Below, one piece after another: positions 43,401-53,804 of a DNA stretch of 64,000 bases. A program made the position numbers and the translations under genes. Under the pieces are notes generated by a model. It saw nothing but the letters and a program-made list of their open reading frames with translations. It did no database searches and was not told the DNA's origin. Source of the DNA: Desmodesmus armatus (lineage: Eukaryota; Chlorophyta; Chlorophyceae; Sphaeropleales; Scenedesmaceae); contig VIIQ02000647.1 of assembly GCA_007449985.2 (NCBI GenBank), forward strand, positions 124,001-188,000. Reading direction: 5' to 3'. Numbering within the stretch: the first letter of the stretch is position 1; each line of letters begins with the position of its first letter.

Positions 43401-46400
43401 CATCGCGCAGCCAGCACCACCCAGTGATACATAATGGGTCGACGATGCATGTCCCTGTACACGACGTCAGTGGCAATGCCTTTGATAGACCCAGTCGTGA
43501 TGCGCAAGAACGATGTGTGTACCTTCTCGGCCTGGGTATCGTAAGGCGTGTTCTGCAGGCGCAGGAGCAAATATCGCGGGTCCCCATATGTGAGATGCAT
43601 ACGAGAGGACTGGCTCAACAAGTATATCGAACATTCTGCACTTGATGTCAAACTGAGTCAAACACGAGCGGCGACAACGGGTCAGCATGGCATGCATTGC
43701 CTTGCTGCCAGACACCGCCAGAGCATCGGAGGCGCCCAGGAGCCCACGGGTCTCATGCACGCGCACACCCAGATAAGCGTGCTCACTCTGCCGCGCAATC
43801 TCGCGCCTTCGATACACAAGACGGAACCCTGCCGGCACCTTCATGCCACGCTGGCGGAAACAAACGGCACAAGTCTTGTGCGGGGCAAGATTCACCTCCA
43901 TCCCAAACAGGTGGCAGAACACACTCAACACATCAACAAGCTCCTGCAATTCGCCCTGCTCAAAGCTCAGGAGACCAACGTCATCAGCATACATGACATC
44001 TGGCACATGCAGCCCACTAAGCACCGGCCCTGCCCCTGGCAGCTTATGCCTGAACATGTAATGGGGAAGAAAATGTTACACGCAGACACATTCGCCACAC
44101 ATCAATGGCATTGCCTGCCAGGGTTGAACCGGTTGAAACACTAAGGTGGGGGAAAACCCCGATCCCCGTCAGTGGTTGGCACCACCTACACCAGATAGTA
44201 GCCTGATTCAAAGCAAGACAGCAAAGGAGACTTCGTTGACATCCTGAGGCAACACGACAACCTTGTACAGAAGTGGGAAGCAAACAGCTATGATCCAGCA
44301 GGCAGCAACACCAAGAAATACCCCTTGTCAGGTCAGATACCCAAAGTCAGCCCAAGAAGGCGCGCCCGGCGCACTTTCATCTTGTACAGAGTGTATGCCA
44401 ACGCAGACTGCTCTCCATGTTGAGACACTGATCGCACACATTCAGGGTCGTCCAGTACCACAGCATCAGACAGGGGGAAGGCCGGGCAAGCGGCGCGCAA
44501 ATCATCGTAAACAGGGCACTCCAACAGGAAGTGCTTCAAGTCTTCCACATTACGACTAGTTCCTGTCCTTGCCAGTACAGCTTGGCGGTGGGCCAAGGTA
44601 GCATCCTCTCCACAACACAATTGACACAGGCGGTCAGCACGGGGCACAGAGACCCTTCGCTTACGGCCCTGTTCTATTTCAAGGTGGGCTGAACCAATAC
44701 GCAACTGGGCAAGGTTACGCGCTACATCAAAGGGCAGGCACAACTTGATATGCGGAGGGGCATCGTCCCTTGAGAAGGGGTTGAAGCCAGGATCTAGCGG
44801 GTAGACCCATGCATGATGTGTAAGCTTGTGAATGCCGATAGAAGGGGCGGAGCGTGGGTCACCTTGGGTGAGACCTCGCCACCGGGCCCTGAATAGGGCA
44901 GCCAGCGCGGCCTGCACTGCAGACTCCTCCCACCTCTGTTGCATCACCCAGTCAAGGGACTGCTGCTGCCAATCACCAGCAAGCAACTGCAACGAGCACA
45001 TAGTTTGCAGGAAACAAGAGGACCAACACTCACGACAACCTGCAAGTGCAAGCGCGACATCCTCACGCCACACACACCCCGCCAGGGATCTCGGCTGATC
45101 GTCACGAGCATCAGACAACTTCGTCCACCATCGCGCAGCCAGCACCACCCAGTGATACATAATGGGTCGACGATGCATGTCCCTGTACACGACGTCAGTG
45201 GCAATGCCTTTGATAGACCCAGTCGTGATGCGCAAGAACGATGTGTGTACCTTCTCGGCCTGGGTATCGTAAGGCGTGTTCTGCAGGCGCAGGAGCAAAT
45301 ATCGCGGGTCCCCATATGTGAGATGCATACGAGAGGACTGGCTCAACAAGTATATCGAACATTCTGCACTTGATGTCAAACTGAGTCAAACACGAGCGGC
45401 GACAACGGGTCAGCATGGCATGCATTGCCTTGCTGCCAGACACCGCCAGAGCATCGGAGGCGCCCAGGAGCCCACGGGTCTCATGCACGCGCACACCCAG
45501 ATAAGCGTGCTCACTCTGCCGCGCAATCTCGCGCCTTCGATACACAAGACGGAACCCTGCCGGCACCTTCATGCCACGCTGGCGGAAACAAACGGCACAA
45601 GTCTTGTGCGGGGCAAGATTCACCTCCATCCCAAACAGGTGGCAGAACACACTCAACACATCAACAAGCTCCTGCAATTCGCCCTGCTCAAAGCTCAGGA
45701 GACCAACGTCATCAGCATACATGACATCTGGCACATGCAGCCCACTAAGCACCGGCCCTGCCCCTGGCAGCTTATGCCTGAACATGTAATGGGGAAGAAA
45801 ATGTTACACGCAGACACATTCGCCACACATCAATGGCATTGCCTGCCAGGGTTGAACCGGTTGAAACACTAAGGTGGGGGAAAACCCCGATCCCCGTCAG
45901 TGGTTGGCACCACCTACACCAGATAGTAGCCTGATTCAAAGCAAGACAGCAAAGGAGACTTCGTTGACATCCTGAGGCAACACGACAACCTTGTACAGAA
46001 GTGGGAAGCAAACAGCTAGGATCCAGCAGGCAGCAACACCAAGAAATACCCCTTGTCAGGTCAGATACCCAAAGTCAGCCCAAGAAGGCGCGCCCGGCGC
46101 ACTTTCATCTTGTACAGAGTGTATGCCAACGCAGACTGCTCTCCATGTTGAAACACTGATCGCACACATTCAGGGTCGTCCAGTACCACAGCATCAGACA
46201 GGGGGAAGGCCGGGCAAGCGGCGCGCAAATCATCGTAAACAGGGCACTCCAACAGGAAGTGCTTAATGCAAGAGCTCTATGAACAAGCCAAACAAGAGAG
46301 GGCTAAGTTCGCTACCCTGCTTGGTGCCAGAGGCTGTGGTCAAAACCTCACCCAGCTCACCATTAACGGCCACCTGACAGCAAACACGGTCATACATGGA

Positions 46401-48222
46401 GACCAGCATGTCCATGAAGGGACCATGCACTCCCAATTCGCGGCACCGCTCAAGCAAGAGGTCTCGCCTCACCGTATCGAAAGCCTTTTTAAAATCAACA
46501 AACACCACATACAACCGCCGCCGCTGATGCCGGGCCACACTGATGAGGTGGTTGAGCGTGAAGAGTGCATCAAGTGTACCATACCCAGGCCTGAAACCAC
46601 ACTGAGTAGGGGCGCGAAGAGAGAGCAGGGATGCCAGCCGCTCAAAACGCTGATTCATGAGACGCTCCAACAGGCGAGAAAATACATGCGACACAGATAT
46701 CCCTCTGTACTGGTCCCTTACCGCCAAGGCAGCAGGGCTAAGGGACTTCGGCACCGGAACCAACTTGCTGGTGCGCATAACCTCTGGTACACATGCACAT
46801 GAGAGCATGGCCTGCAACAACCACTGCGCACACTCGACCACAACAGGGGAAGCAGGCGCTGCGTCGCCCCCAGAGCCACCCTCTCGGACAGGAGCACATG
46901 CCAACCTCAACAGCTCACCCGTCAGACCCTGCGAATCAGGGGCTTTGCCTGTCGGCAGAGCCATACACTGTTGTACCTCAGCATATTAGACAGGCTCAGC
47001 ATATGAGACAGGCTCATTGAGCGTTGTACCTCAGCATATGAGACAGGCTCATTTATGCTACAAGAGCACCATCTGCTCTCTTTTCCAGATCAGAACTGAG
47101 AACTCAGCTGTCTGCATAGGAATAGGGCACTAGGTTTCCGGCGCATAAGCACTCCCCTAGCATTACCCCAGCCGGCTATGCATAAACACTTGTCCTGCAT
47201 TACCATCGCCACCAGCCATCCAGCTATGCATAAGCACTTGTCTTGCATTACCCCCCAGACAGATGCGCACCAACACTTGCCCTTCGTTACTATGGTTAGC
47301 TGTTCACAGTAACCTGTTCACCTTGTGTGTCTGACACCCTGATGGGTTTGTCGTTCAAGAATGCCCCACAGCCCCTTGCAGCGTAGAAGAGCTCCCCAAG
47401 CATGGGGTTGTACACCACCCCCACCACTGGCTGCTGCTGCACTGCCAGTCCTATACTGACACACGTGAAGGGGTAGCCGTGGACAAAGTTGGTGGTGCCA
47501 TCTAGCGGGTCCACCTGTTTGGTAGCAGAGGAGAAGGGCATAGATAGGGCACAGACAAGTTAGGCCAGGTGGAGGGGGGGGGGTATATGCACAGTAGGAT
47601 ACGGGTGAGGGGGTGGCGGTGGTTTGCAGCTGCGTGTTTGAGTGTGCAAAGGGCAGCGGAGAGGTTCGGAAGCCCAATCCTGACAGCACCAAGTGCATGA
47701 ACATGGCGGCAGGTGGCCCAGCGCAAACTGCAGCGGCAGCCCATTGTGGTACATTAGCAATGGTGTTGGCACTACAGTGCTGGTGGCCATGTAAGATCTC
47801 GCAGAGATTCCCTCACAATGCACTGCTGCTGACATGTGACACACTCCATGGGTTGCACTCAGCTAGCACATGGAGGCTGTACGGCAGGGCAACACGCCTT
47901 AGTAATATTTGACCCTTCAGTGGGTGCATTGAGCCCTGCTCACCATCCACGTTGGCTCGTCTGTCAAGTCTGGCTGACCACCATTTGCTGAGGCCTGTTC
48001 TTCACCAATGAATTGATGGCTGGGGAAGTGCTGCACCAGCAGCTGGTGGATGACGTCCTCACAGTTCTTGTCTGTCTCTGTCACTAGGTCTACATGTGTG
48101 CTCTTTTGTTCAATCCCCTTGTCCCCTTTGTCCACATCAAAAGAGTCCTTGATGATTTTGCCTGCTGCCAGTGCTGCTTGTTTTGCCACGGCAAGGCACT
48201 GCTGAAGGTCAATGGCCTCCAT
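40466..48222 (-). CDS. Inositol monophosphatase family protein
   Basis: Mg2+-dependent phosphatase releasing inositol from inositol phosphates. Five exons join in phase: 47944-48222, 47322-47514, 41994-42099, 41287-41393, 40466-40671 (296 residues, typical length). All metal ligands are visible: FIGEE in exon 1, [10 protein letters not shown] at the start of exon 2, and [10 protein letters not shown] in exon 4. Also present are [15 protein letters not shown] (exon 3) and [19 protein letters not shown] (exon 5). I start at the ATG at 48222 ([15 protein letters not shown]); upstream frame to 48465 could supply a targeting peptide. The intron between 42099 and 47322 is 5222 bp because a LINE fragment array has inserted in the same orientation. 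The intron between 41287 and 40671 carries a duplicated acceptor, and the intron between 41994 and 41393 carries minisatellites. No frameshift, so the gene appears functional. Confidence 0.93.
40650..40786 (-). repeat. Duplicated acceptor/exon start of the phosphatase last exon
   Basis: The block at 40650-40690, spanning the last-exon acceptor, is repeated with few changes at 40746-40786 (96 bases upstream in the gene). The copy retains CTGCAG and the first codons. Splicing to it would hit an in-frame stop shortly after, so it is probably a decoy or unused. Confidence 0.8.
41580..41875. repeat. Two adjoining minisatellites in a phosphatase intron
   Basis: 41580-41700 consists of about 15-base CTGTACTGCAGCCTG-like units. 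41715-41875 consists of about 30-33-base units built on GCTGAGCTGCAGCCATACTA, five to six copies with small changes. Confidence 0.85.
42605..44060 (-). pseudogene. LINE RT motif C to C-terminal region, copy 1
   Basis: Near-identical to copy 2, offset by exactly 1728 bp (44057 corresponds to 45785, 43651 to 45379). It ends the array; after 42332 the sequence is host intron (...AGCAAAACGTATT). Confidence 0.88.
44333..45788 (-). pseudogene. LINE RT motif C to C-terminal Cys/His region, copy 2
   Basis: Frame one (45785-45195) has [20 protein letters not shown] (RT motif C), [11 protein letters not shown] and [16 protein letters not shown]. Frame two (45379-44333) has [20 protein letters not shown], a [15 protein letters not shown] zinc-like knuckle and [15 protein letters not shown], typical of LINE ORF2 ends. 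The frame change between them is shared with copy 1, so it predates the duplication. Confidence 0.88.
46263..46990 (-). pseudogene. LINE reverse transcriptase, N-terminal/palm part (fragment)
   Basis: Encodes [49 protein letters not shown] (RT motif A) and [18 protein letters not shown] (motif B), then stops at TAA at the junction with a 3'-end copy. A stop lies just upstream of EVQQ, where short repeats (GCATATGAGACAGGCTCA, about 46984-47056) begin. The catalytic YADD block is missing from this piece. Confidence 0.9.
46970..47300. repeat. Short direct repeats flanking the LINE 5' side
   Basis: GTTGTACCTCAGCATAT(T/G)AGACAGGCTCA occurs twice (about 46972 and 47025), with an extra partial copy. 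Then 47135-47285 holds about four diverged GCATAAGCACTTGTC(C/T)TGCATTACC units. Confidence 0.65.
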
Positions 48223-49114
48223 CAGGAAGTCAAAAGGAGAGCGTTTGTATACGATTGAGCCAATGGCCTTGTGAGTCAGCTTGCGTGCTGGCGGGTCAAA
48301 GCGGGTCAAAGCCAGATCGAGATCGTGCAAGGAGTGACAGAGACACCGTGCACCGCAGGCCATCAATACCAACACGATGTGAGCACTGTGAACTTGCGAA
48401 AAGTTCCAGATGCAGCTGCATCGCCCATCGCATGCCTTTGTGACAAAACCCCAGGTTGTAGTCAAACTCAGCTGTCACAGTGTGTACATGGGTGGGCCAC
48501 CCAGGGTGGCTGCCCCTGAATGGGGTCGCCTGGTGTTGCAGCAGCTGTTGATATGCATCCTTGAAACCATACCTGTCACAATGCCTCGTACACTTCGATA
48601 GCACTGCATCCTGCTGTGGGGCAAGTGCAATGCTAACATCGGCATCGACAACACAACAACACTGCATTCGCAAGACGTTTCAGCCCATGATGGCATCAAC
48701 AACATCTCACTGTATAGGCACATCGATTTAATTTCAAATTCAAAAATGCAAACTTGGAGTTGCACAACCCTGTTTCTTGGGCCTCCTCACAGCAGTTGCA
48801 CTGCATCACTGCGTATCAAGCACCTTTGCAGTGGGCCAGTGAAGTCACCAGCCTGCAGCGACATAAAGACATAAAGCAGCAACCAAAACATCACACACTT
48901 ATGTACCCACGCATTTATACCCAACTTCGGACTGTTAAAACTTCGGATGGTTGATGCATTGGCTGGATGCACTCCCTGTGTCTACACACAGCAGCAAGTA
49001 GGCACCAGCCTAGCACACCGCAGGCAATCAGGCAAGGTATAAACGCTTTCATCACACCATGGGACCTGGATGGTGCATGCCCTATTCGAACGCAACGGTG
49101 GATGATATCACAGG
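48223..49114. other. Intergenic between phosphatase 5' end and XRCC2 3' end
   Basis: Both neighbours are on the minus strand. The phosphatase promoter and any leader exon should lie here. I see no additional gene, and short frames have no motif. Confidence 0.45.
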
Positions 49115-52091
49115 TCAAGTGAAAGTAAAGGCGTGCGTACCTGCCACTGCGCTTGTACCACCGCGCCAAGGTGGTTGTTGCCATCCTGATGATAGCTTTG
49201 ACTGCCAGCTGGCATCAAGAGCAGCCTGTGGGTCACAGCAGTCTGCACAGGCAACAGCAGCAAACAGGCGCCACCCCTTGCTGTCTAATAGGATGGTGCA
49301 TTTGTTATGCCACATGCTTCTTGTCAGGGGCGCAAACTGGGACCAGCCCTGCCCAGTGTGTACTAGTTGAACACCAGTTTGTCGCTGAGATCCACATCAT
49401 TGTATGTCGTGTACCGCAATGCAGTGACAGCTGTTTGCACATGCCATGCTGCCAGTCGCAAGTGTGACATCAGCTAGTGATGGACTGGCACCCCTTGACG
49501 TTTCTGGGGTTGGAGGTCCATGAGTTGGTCCGAGTAAAGCATCTGCTCCGTCAGCCCAAACCAAAATCCAAAATGCAACTGCAGCAAAGTCTGAACAAGC
49601 ACAAAATGACAGAACATGAACATGAGAAAGAATGTACAAGGTTGCCTACCTGCAGCGACTCTGTAAGCACCTCCCTCTGCACCAGCTTGGCCACTCCTGC
49701 CCTTTCCAGCTGCTGCACCCCTGCCTGCTTGCTCACCACCACCGGAACCCGCCATTGCTGCGACACAGACTGCAACAACGCTGCCACCGCCCTCTGCACA
49801 CGCAAAGCATCAAACCCAGGAACCTGCCCATCCTGCATGCTGCTGCTGATGTGCCCTTCCGGCATGAAGCCCCCCTTGTGCTGCTGCTGCATGGAATATC
49901 CGCTGTGGCCGGGCAACGGCTGCTGCTGCTGTTGCTGTGGGGGAGGCTGCGCTGGCCAGCTGGGTTGCTGCTGGTTGAGGAAGGGCAGCTGCTGATTAGA
50001 TGCGCTGAAGACAGCAGCCCTGTCGTGCCAGACGTTCGCTGCTATGTTGTCCACCAGCAGAAGCCGGCAGCACCCCTGGCATTGGCAGGTTGCAGGCAGT
50101 CAGCACAGGCAGCACCTCAACAACCCACAAGTCGCTTCCTTGCGAATTGCAGTCTGTGCAAAGCTGCGCAGCCTTGGCACCACTACGCTTGATCCTGCAG
50201 CCAGGATCTTGCTGCCAGCAAGATCAAGCCCGGCGCTGACAGATTGAAACACAGCTGGTGTCGCAAGGGGCATGGGCTGCTGCATACTGACATGCACGTG
50301 TATGAATGTAGCAAGCAACAAAGAACAGTTGATGTACAAGTACCTGATACAAGTGTGACTATAATATCAGGGTTAACTGAGTGCATACATGCAGGACACA
50401 TGCATCATCCCAGTGTGCATGGACTGTCCTGCTGACCTTGAGGGTGGCCAGCTGCTTTGGTAGGGTAGTGAGGGCCAACAGGAGCTCCAGGGTATTGAAG
50501 CAGCGTACCTGTATAGCACGAAAGTAAACCCTAGATGTCAATTCACCCTATGCAGATGAATGCACTCGTCACATGCATATGGATTTGGACAACACCACAA
50601 GCTGGCAACCCCTTGGCTTTGGCATGCTAGGCATGTCACGACCTGCTGCAGCTACTTTGCAGCAAGGGGCATCCTTGCCGTAGGATTCAGCAGAGTCGTA
50701 TGGTGCGAGGTGCGCAAGCCTCTCCAGCACCAGCACAGAAATCAGTGGCTGCACCTTGGAGAGTTCCATTCACGCCAATGCATGTCACAGTAACGCCCTT
50801 GCAAGGAGGGCATTACGCCAGCTGTGCAGCTTAGTTAGGGTGTCACGTCAAAGTGAGGCGGCTGCACAGAGTGTCTGAATCATGAGTCAAGCTGCCACTA
50901 ACTGCTTGAACTGCATGCATGCTTGTTGACCAGCCTGTATCTTTCTCTTGGATAACACAGTATCTCTGACTGTGCATGTGCTTGTAGCGCCCAACTGGTG
51001 GAAGGCCTGGAACTGATACTGCAATGCTTAGGCTACTGGTGCCAGGACCGGGGTAGGAAGTAGAGAGCCTGATCTCACCAGGTGGAATCTTGGCAGCACC
51101 ACAGGTACGCAGCCAGGCGCCCTGAGCTGCAGGACCTGCAGGGATAGATATGAATGTGACAGCAGCAGACAGCGCCATGAACGTGATTGTGTGGTGCTGC
51201 ACAGAACAAAAGCCAGGTGTGCCTGAGCGGACAGCTGAGCCATGCAGCTAAACACAGAACTCAGTTGCCGGTGGCGCTCAGTGCTTGACGACACTATTGA
51301 CGACATATTGCTTCACATAGCAGCTCTTTGGGCACATATCTGTGATCCCGCTGTGGCTGGCATGGGTCCCAAACCAAATTGCAATTTTTGCGATATGCGC
51401 AGCCGCTGTTACAGCTGGGGATGTTCGATCAGAACTCCCCATGGACAGCTGCAGGGTCCAGCTGCAGGGCTGCAGAGTTGCTTGCCTGCAGAAGCCTCAG
51501 GGTGTCAAACTTGCCGTCACAGTCCACCAGCACAACATGCTCTGCACATACAAGCAAGCAGCATGCCTCATGCATCTGGGATACTTGTGCTGCTGCTTCA
51601 TGAACACAGGCAACCCCATATTGTACAATGATGGCTGTTTGAATTCCAGGCTCACATATCTGATGGCATACTCAGCAACAGCTGCGAGTAGGACAGTTGT
51701 TCATGCACGCATGATGACCAGATGCAGAAGTAGTGACAGCTTGCCTTGTTCCTGGCCAGGTTGCACGTTGGCTGTGCTGCACAGGCAGTGTGCCACCATC
51801 TGCAAACAGCACAGCAGCACACTGGTGCATGTGTGTTGTGCCAGAGCAGGTCCCTTTCAGCTGTGCACGGTTATTTAATGGTCCAACCTGCAACAGCATC
51901 TCTGACTTTGCGGATCCTGCAGGGCCAGCCAGCTCCAGTATGTTTCCAGGCCTGAGCTTGACATGAGCATCGATGAAGGGCAGCCCTGTGGCCACGGCCT
52001 CTCGACTTTGCCGCCTGAAAAACTCAGCTGCAGTCTCGTCTGGCGTTACCCATCGCAACAGGCTCGCCGGGACAGTCGTTGCACCCTCCAT
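49115..52091 (-). CDS. XRCC2: RAD51 paralogue XRCC2
   Basis: Homologous-recombination factor of the RAD51 paralogue complex. Exon 1 (51888-52091) begins MEGATTVPASLLRWVTPDET and ends with the Walker A block ILELAGPAGSAKSEMLLQ. A 26-base exon (51656-51681, VAEYAIRY; one base short of phase) follows. An exon from 51539 has VVLVDCDGKFDTLRLLQ (compare human LFIDTDYHFDMLRL). Then 50437-50508 (RCFNTLELLLALTTLPKQL), 49650-50075 with Walker B RLLLVDNIAANVWHD and a helix ALRVQRAVAALLQSVSQQW, and 49115-49348 (SQFAPLTRSMWHNKCTILL). Oddities are an Ala before the P-loop Lys (SAKS instead of the usual GK(T/S)) and a roughly 60-residue Gln/Pro/Met-rich insertion after Walker B. The donor of the third exon is unclear (GTCCAT near 51480 or a GC donor). 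Confidence 0.82.
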
Positions 52092-52179
52092 CACCGCATA
52101 TCGCTGGATCAGATCGTGTATCCAATGTTTGATTTCTACCAAGCCTGCCGGTATAAAGTTTATCTGCAAGTCAAAATCA

Positions 52180-52184
52180 TTACA
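52180..52184 (-). terminator. TGTAA motif downstream of the envelope-protein stop
   Basis: Minus-strand TGTAA about 45 bases after the stop at 52229, matching the green algal polyadenylation signal in sequence and position. Confidence 0.4.
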
Positions 52185-52228
52185 TTTTGAGAAAGTACAT
52201 TTGGTATACAGCCATCGCAGAACCCTGC

Positions 52229-53455
52229 TCAACTCAAAGATGCAGCTGCCTCAACTGTCTCAGCCTCAGGGGAGTCTTTGCTCTTCAACTGGGCTGCAAC
52301 CTCGTCGATGGAAGCATTCAGCTGAGCAATTTTGTCAATGAGGTCCTGCTTGGTGGCTTCTGGGTCTTTGGGTGTGTCATCCTCAAGGAAGCGGGGCAGT
52401 CGCAACCTTGAGTCGTCATTCAGAAGTGCCTTACTGATCTGCAGGGCAGCCAAACATACATACAAACACACACAAGGACGTGTCAGGCATCCAAACACCA
52501 AAACGCACAACGATGACACCTCAAGCCTGCTCAAGCAACACACGCAGACATACTGCGGTACTGCTGCCGTGATGCTCTCACAGATGCAGTTCGATCTGGC
52601 AGCCCTAGGCTCTGAACACCCCGGGGGGCAAACAGGGGATGAAGAACGCCAGCTCCACTTGCAGCTCATACTTGCAACAATGAAGGACCAGTCCAGCCTT
52701 GCAATGAACAGATGCTGCGCAGCTCCTGTGTCAGCACCTTGACAGCCCACCCTGCTCAAGGCCTTGCTGGGCATACCAAACTAAGTACAACTGGAGTACT
52801 GTCCAATTTTTTGATATTTGCAAGGACCTCTTGCCTACCTGTGGGGCCAGCAGGAAGCCTAGGGCTCCAAACACCACACCACCCATCATGAAGCCAGCAA
52901 GGAAACTGGAGTCACTGCTGCGGCTCTCAGCCCTGTAAGACAATACAGTGCACAGTAGGAAAGGATCTCAGGAAGCTACCATGTGGACGACTGTCCCAAG
53001 CCTTACAACGCCCAGCGGGGGGAGTCTGAAAGCGGGCCAAATTTGGTGGGCAAAGCTGCTGCGGCGCTGATGCAAACTGGCAGCTGCTTCTTGTGGCCAA
53101 GCACCACAGTCGACCATCACCATGAGCTTTTACTTTGTGTCAAGACACCGTTTCAGCAGCTGCACAATACCCTGCTCAAAGCTTTCAACTGCACCAAAGC
53201 TACGCTGCTGCTGCTGCTTCTGCAACCACTGCTGCCTGAACACAGGTCCACCACCTGGTGCATACCTGGCCACTACCGTTGCCTGCCGGGAGCTCCAGGA
53301 AGGCTGGCATTTTACGGCTGGCAGCAGCTGCTGGGGTCTGCTGTTGCCCACTGCCTGCTGCCTCCTTGCTGCTGCCCGCACCGCGCTGGTTCCTGTGGCA
53401 CAGGGTCCAGCAGTGTCATTTGCAGCTAGTTGCACGCTCACAACGGTTGTTAAGC
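52229..53455 (-). CDS. Chloroplast inner-envelope-type small membrane protein (At1g42960-like)
   Basis: Three visible exons. 53266-53455 is an Arg/Ala/Gln/Ser-rich transit-peptide-like segment ending QATVVAR. 52839-52932 carries AESRSSDSSFLAGFMMGGVV and ends FLLAPQ. 52229-52438 carries ISKALLNDD, LPRFLEDDTPKDPEATKQ and DKIAQLNASIDEVAAQLKS. They join in phase as ...APQ-ISKALL. The single Gly-rich membrane helix followed by APQISKAL and the DKIAQLN.(S)AID.V coil is the pattern of the plant inner-envelope protein At1g42960. The first exon has no ATG in frame after an upstream TAG and begins at a good acceptor (CTTTCAG before 53455), so a leader exon is missing. A candidate ATG lies near 53652 (MSSLVPIGASD). 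Molecular function is unknown in plants too. Confidence 0.78.
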
Positions 53456-53804
53456 CTGAAAGGTGGGCCTATATCAGCACACCAAACCCATTCATCCTGT
53501 GATGGACACACCTGTGCTGCACAGCATGCTACTGCTGCTGTCTGTAACGCTGCAAGGGCTTCTGTGTGTGATGGCGCCTCTGAGAGTCCTCGGAGCTTGG
53601 TACGTTAAATGAAACAGTGTCTGAAGCGCCTATTGGAACGAGGGAGGACATGCACGAAACGCTTCAACTGCCACGGACAGATCGACGCTACAAATTCCTT
53701 TCTTGGTATCGACTGTAGGGAACGGCTCTTGCTGTACATCGTCATAACAGCATCCATTTAGCTGAACGCCTGCTTGTGACGGCCCCCTGTGGCCAAGTGC
53801 AGCC
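53456..53804. promoter_or_regulatory. Divergent upstream region: envelope protein (-) / M20 amidohydrolase (+)
   Basis: The two genes are transcribed away from each other across about 350 bp or less. The region must hold the leader exon of the minus gene and the promoters of both. No TATA box is obvious. Confidence 0.45.

Larger units (their letters stand above)
42332..46990 (-). mobile_element. Broken LINE (non-LTR retrotransposon) with tandem 3' units inside a phosphatase intron
   Basis: Read on the minus strand, a 5'-truncated reverse transcriptase piece (46990-46265) is joined to three head-to-tail, 3'-coterminal copies of the element's end: 46264-45789 (476 bp), 45788-44061 (1728 bp) and 44060-42332 (1729 bp). 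Copies differ by only a handful of bases (for example 42563 G versus 44291 T), so the amplification is recent. Motif B and motif C of the RT are separated by the rearrangement, and the 3' unit has its own frame change, so the element is dead. It lies in the sense orientation of the host gene. Confidence 0.9.

Noticed and set aside
43548..45872. Plus-strand frames of 144-198 codons duplicated at 43211-44144 and 44939-45872
   Set aside because: They are antisense shadows of the LINE reverse transcriptase on the minus strand and repeat only because the unit is duplicated.
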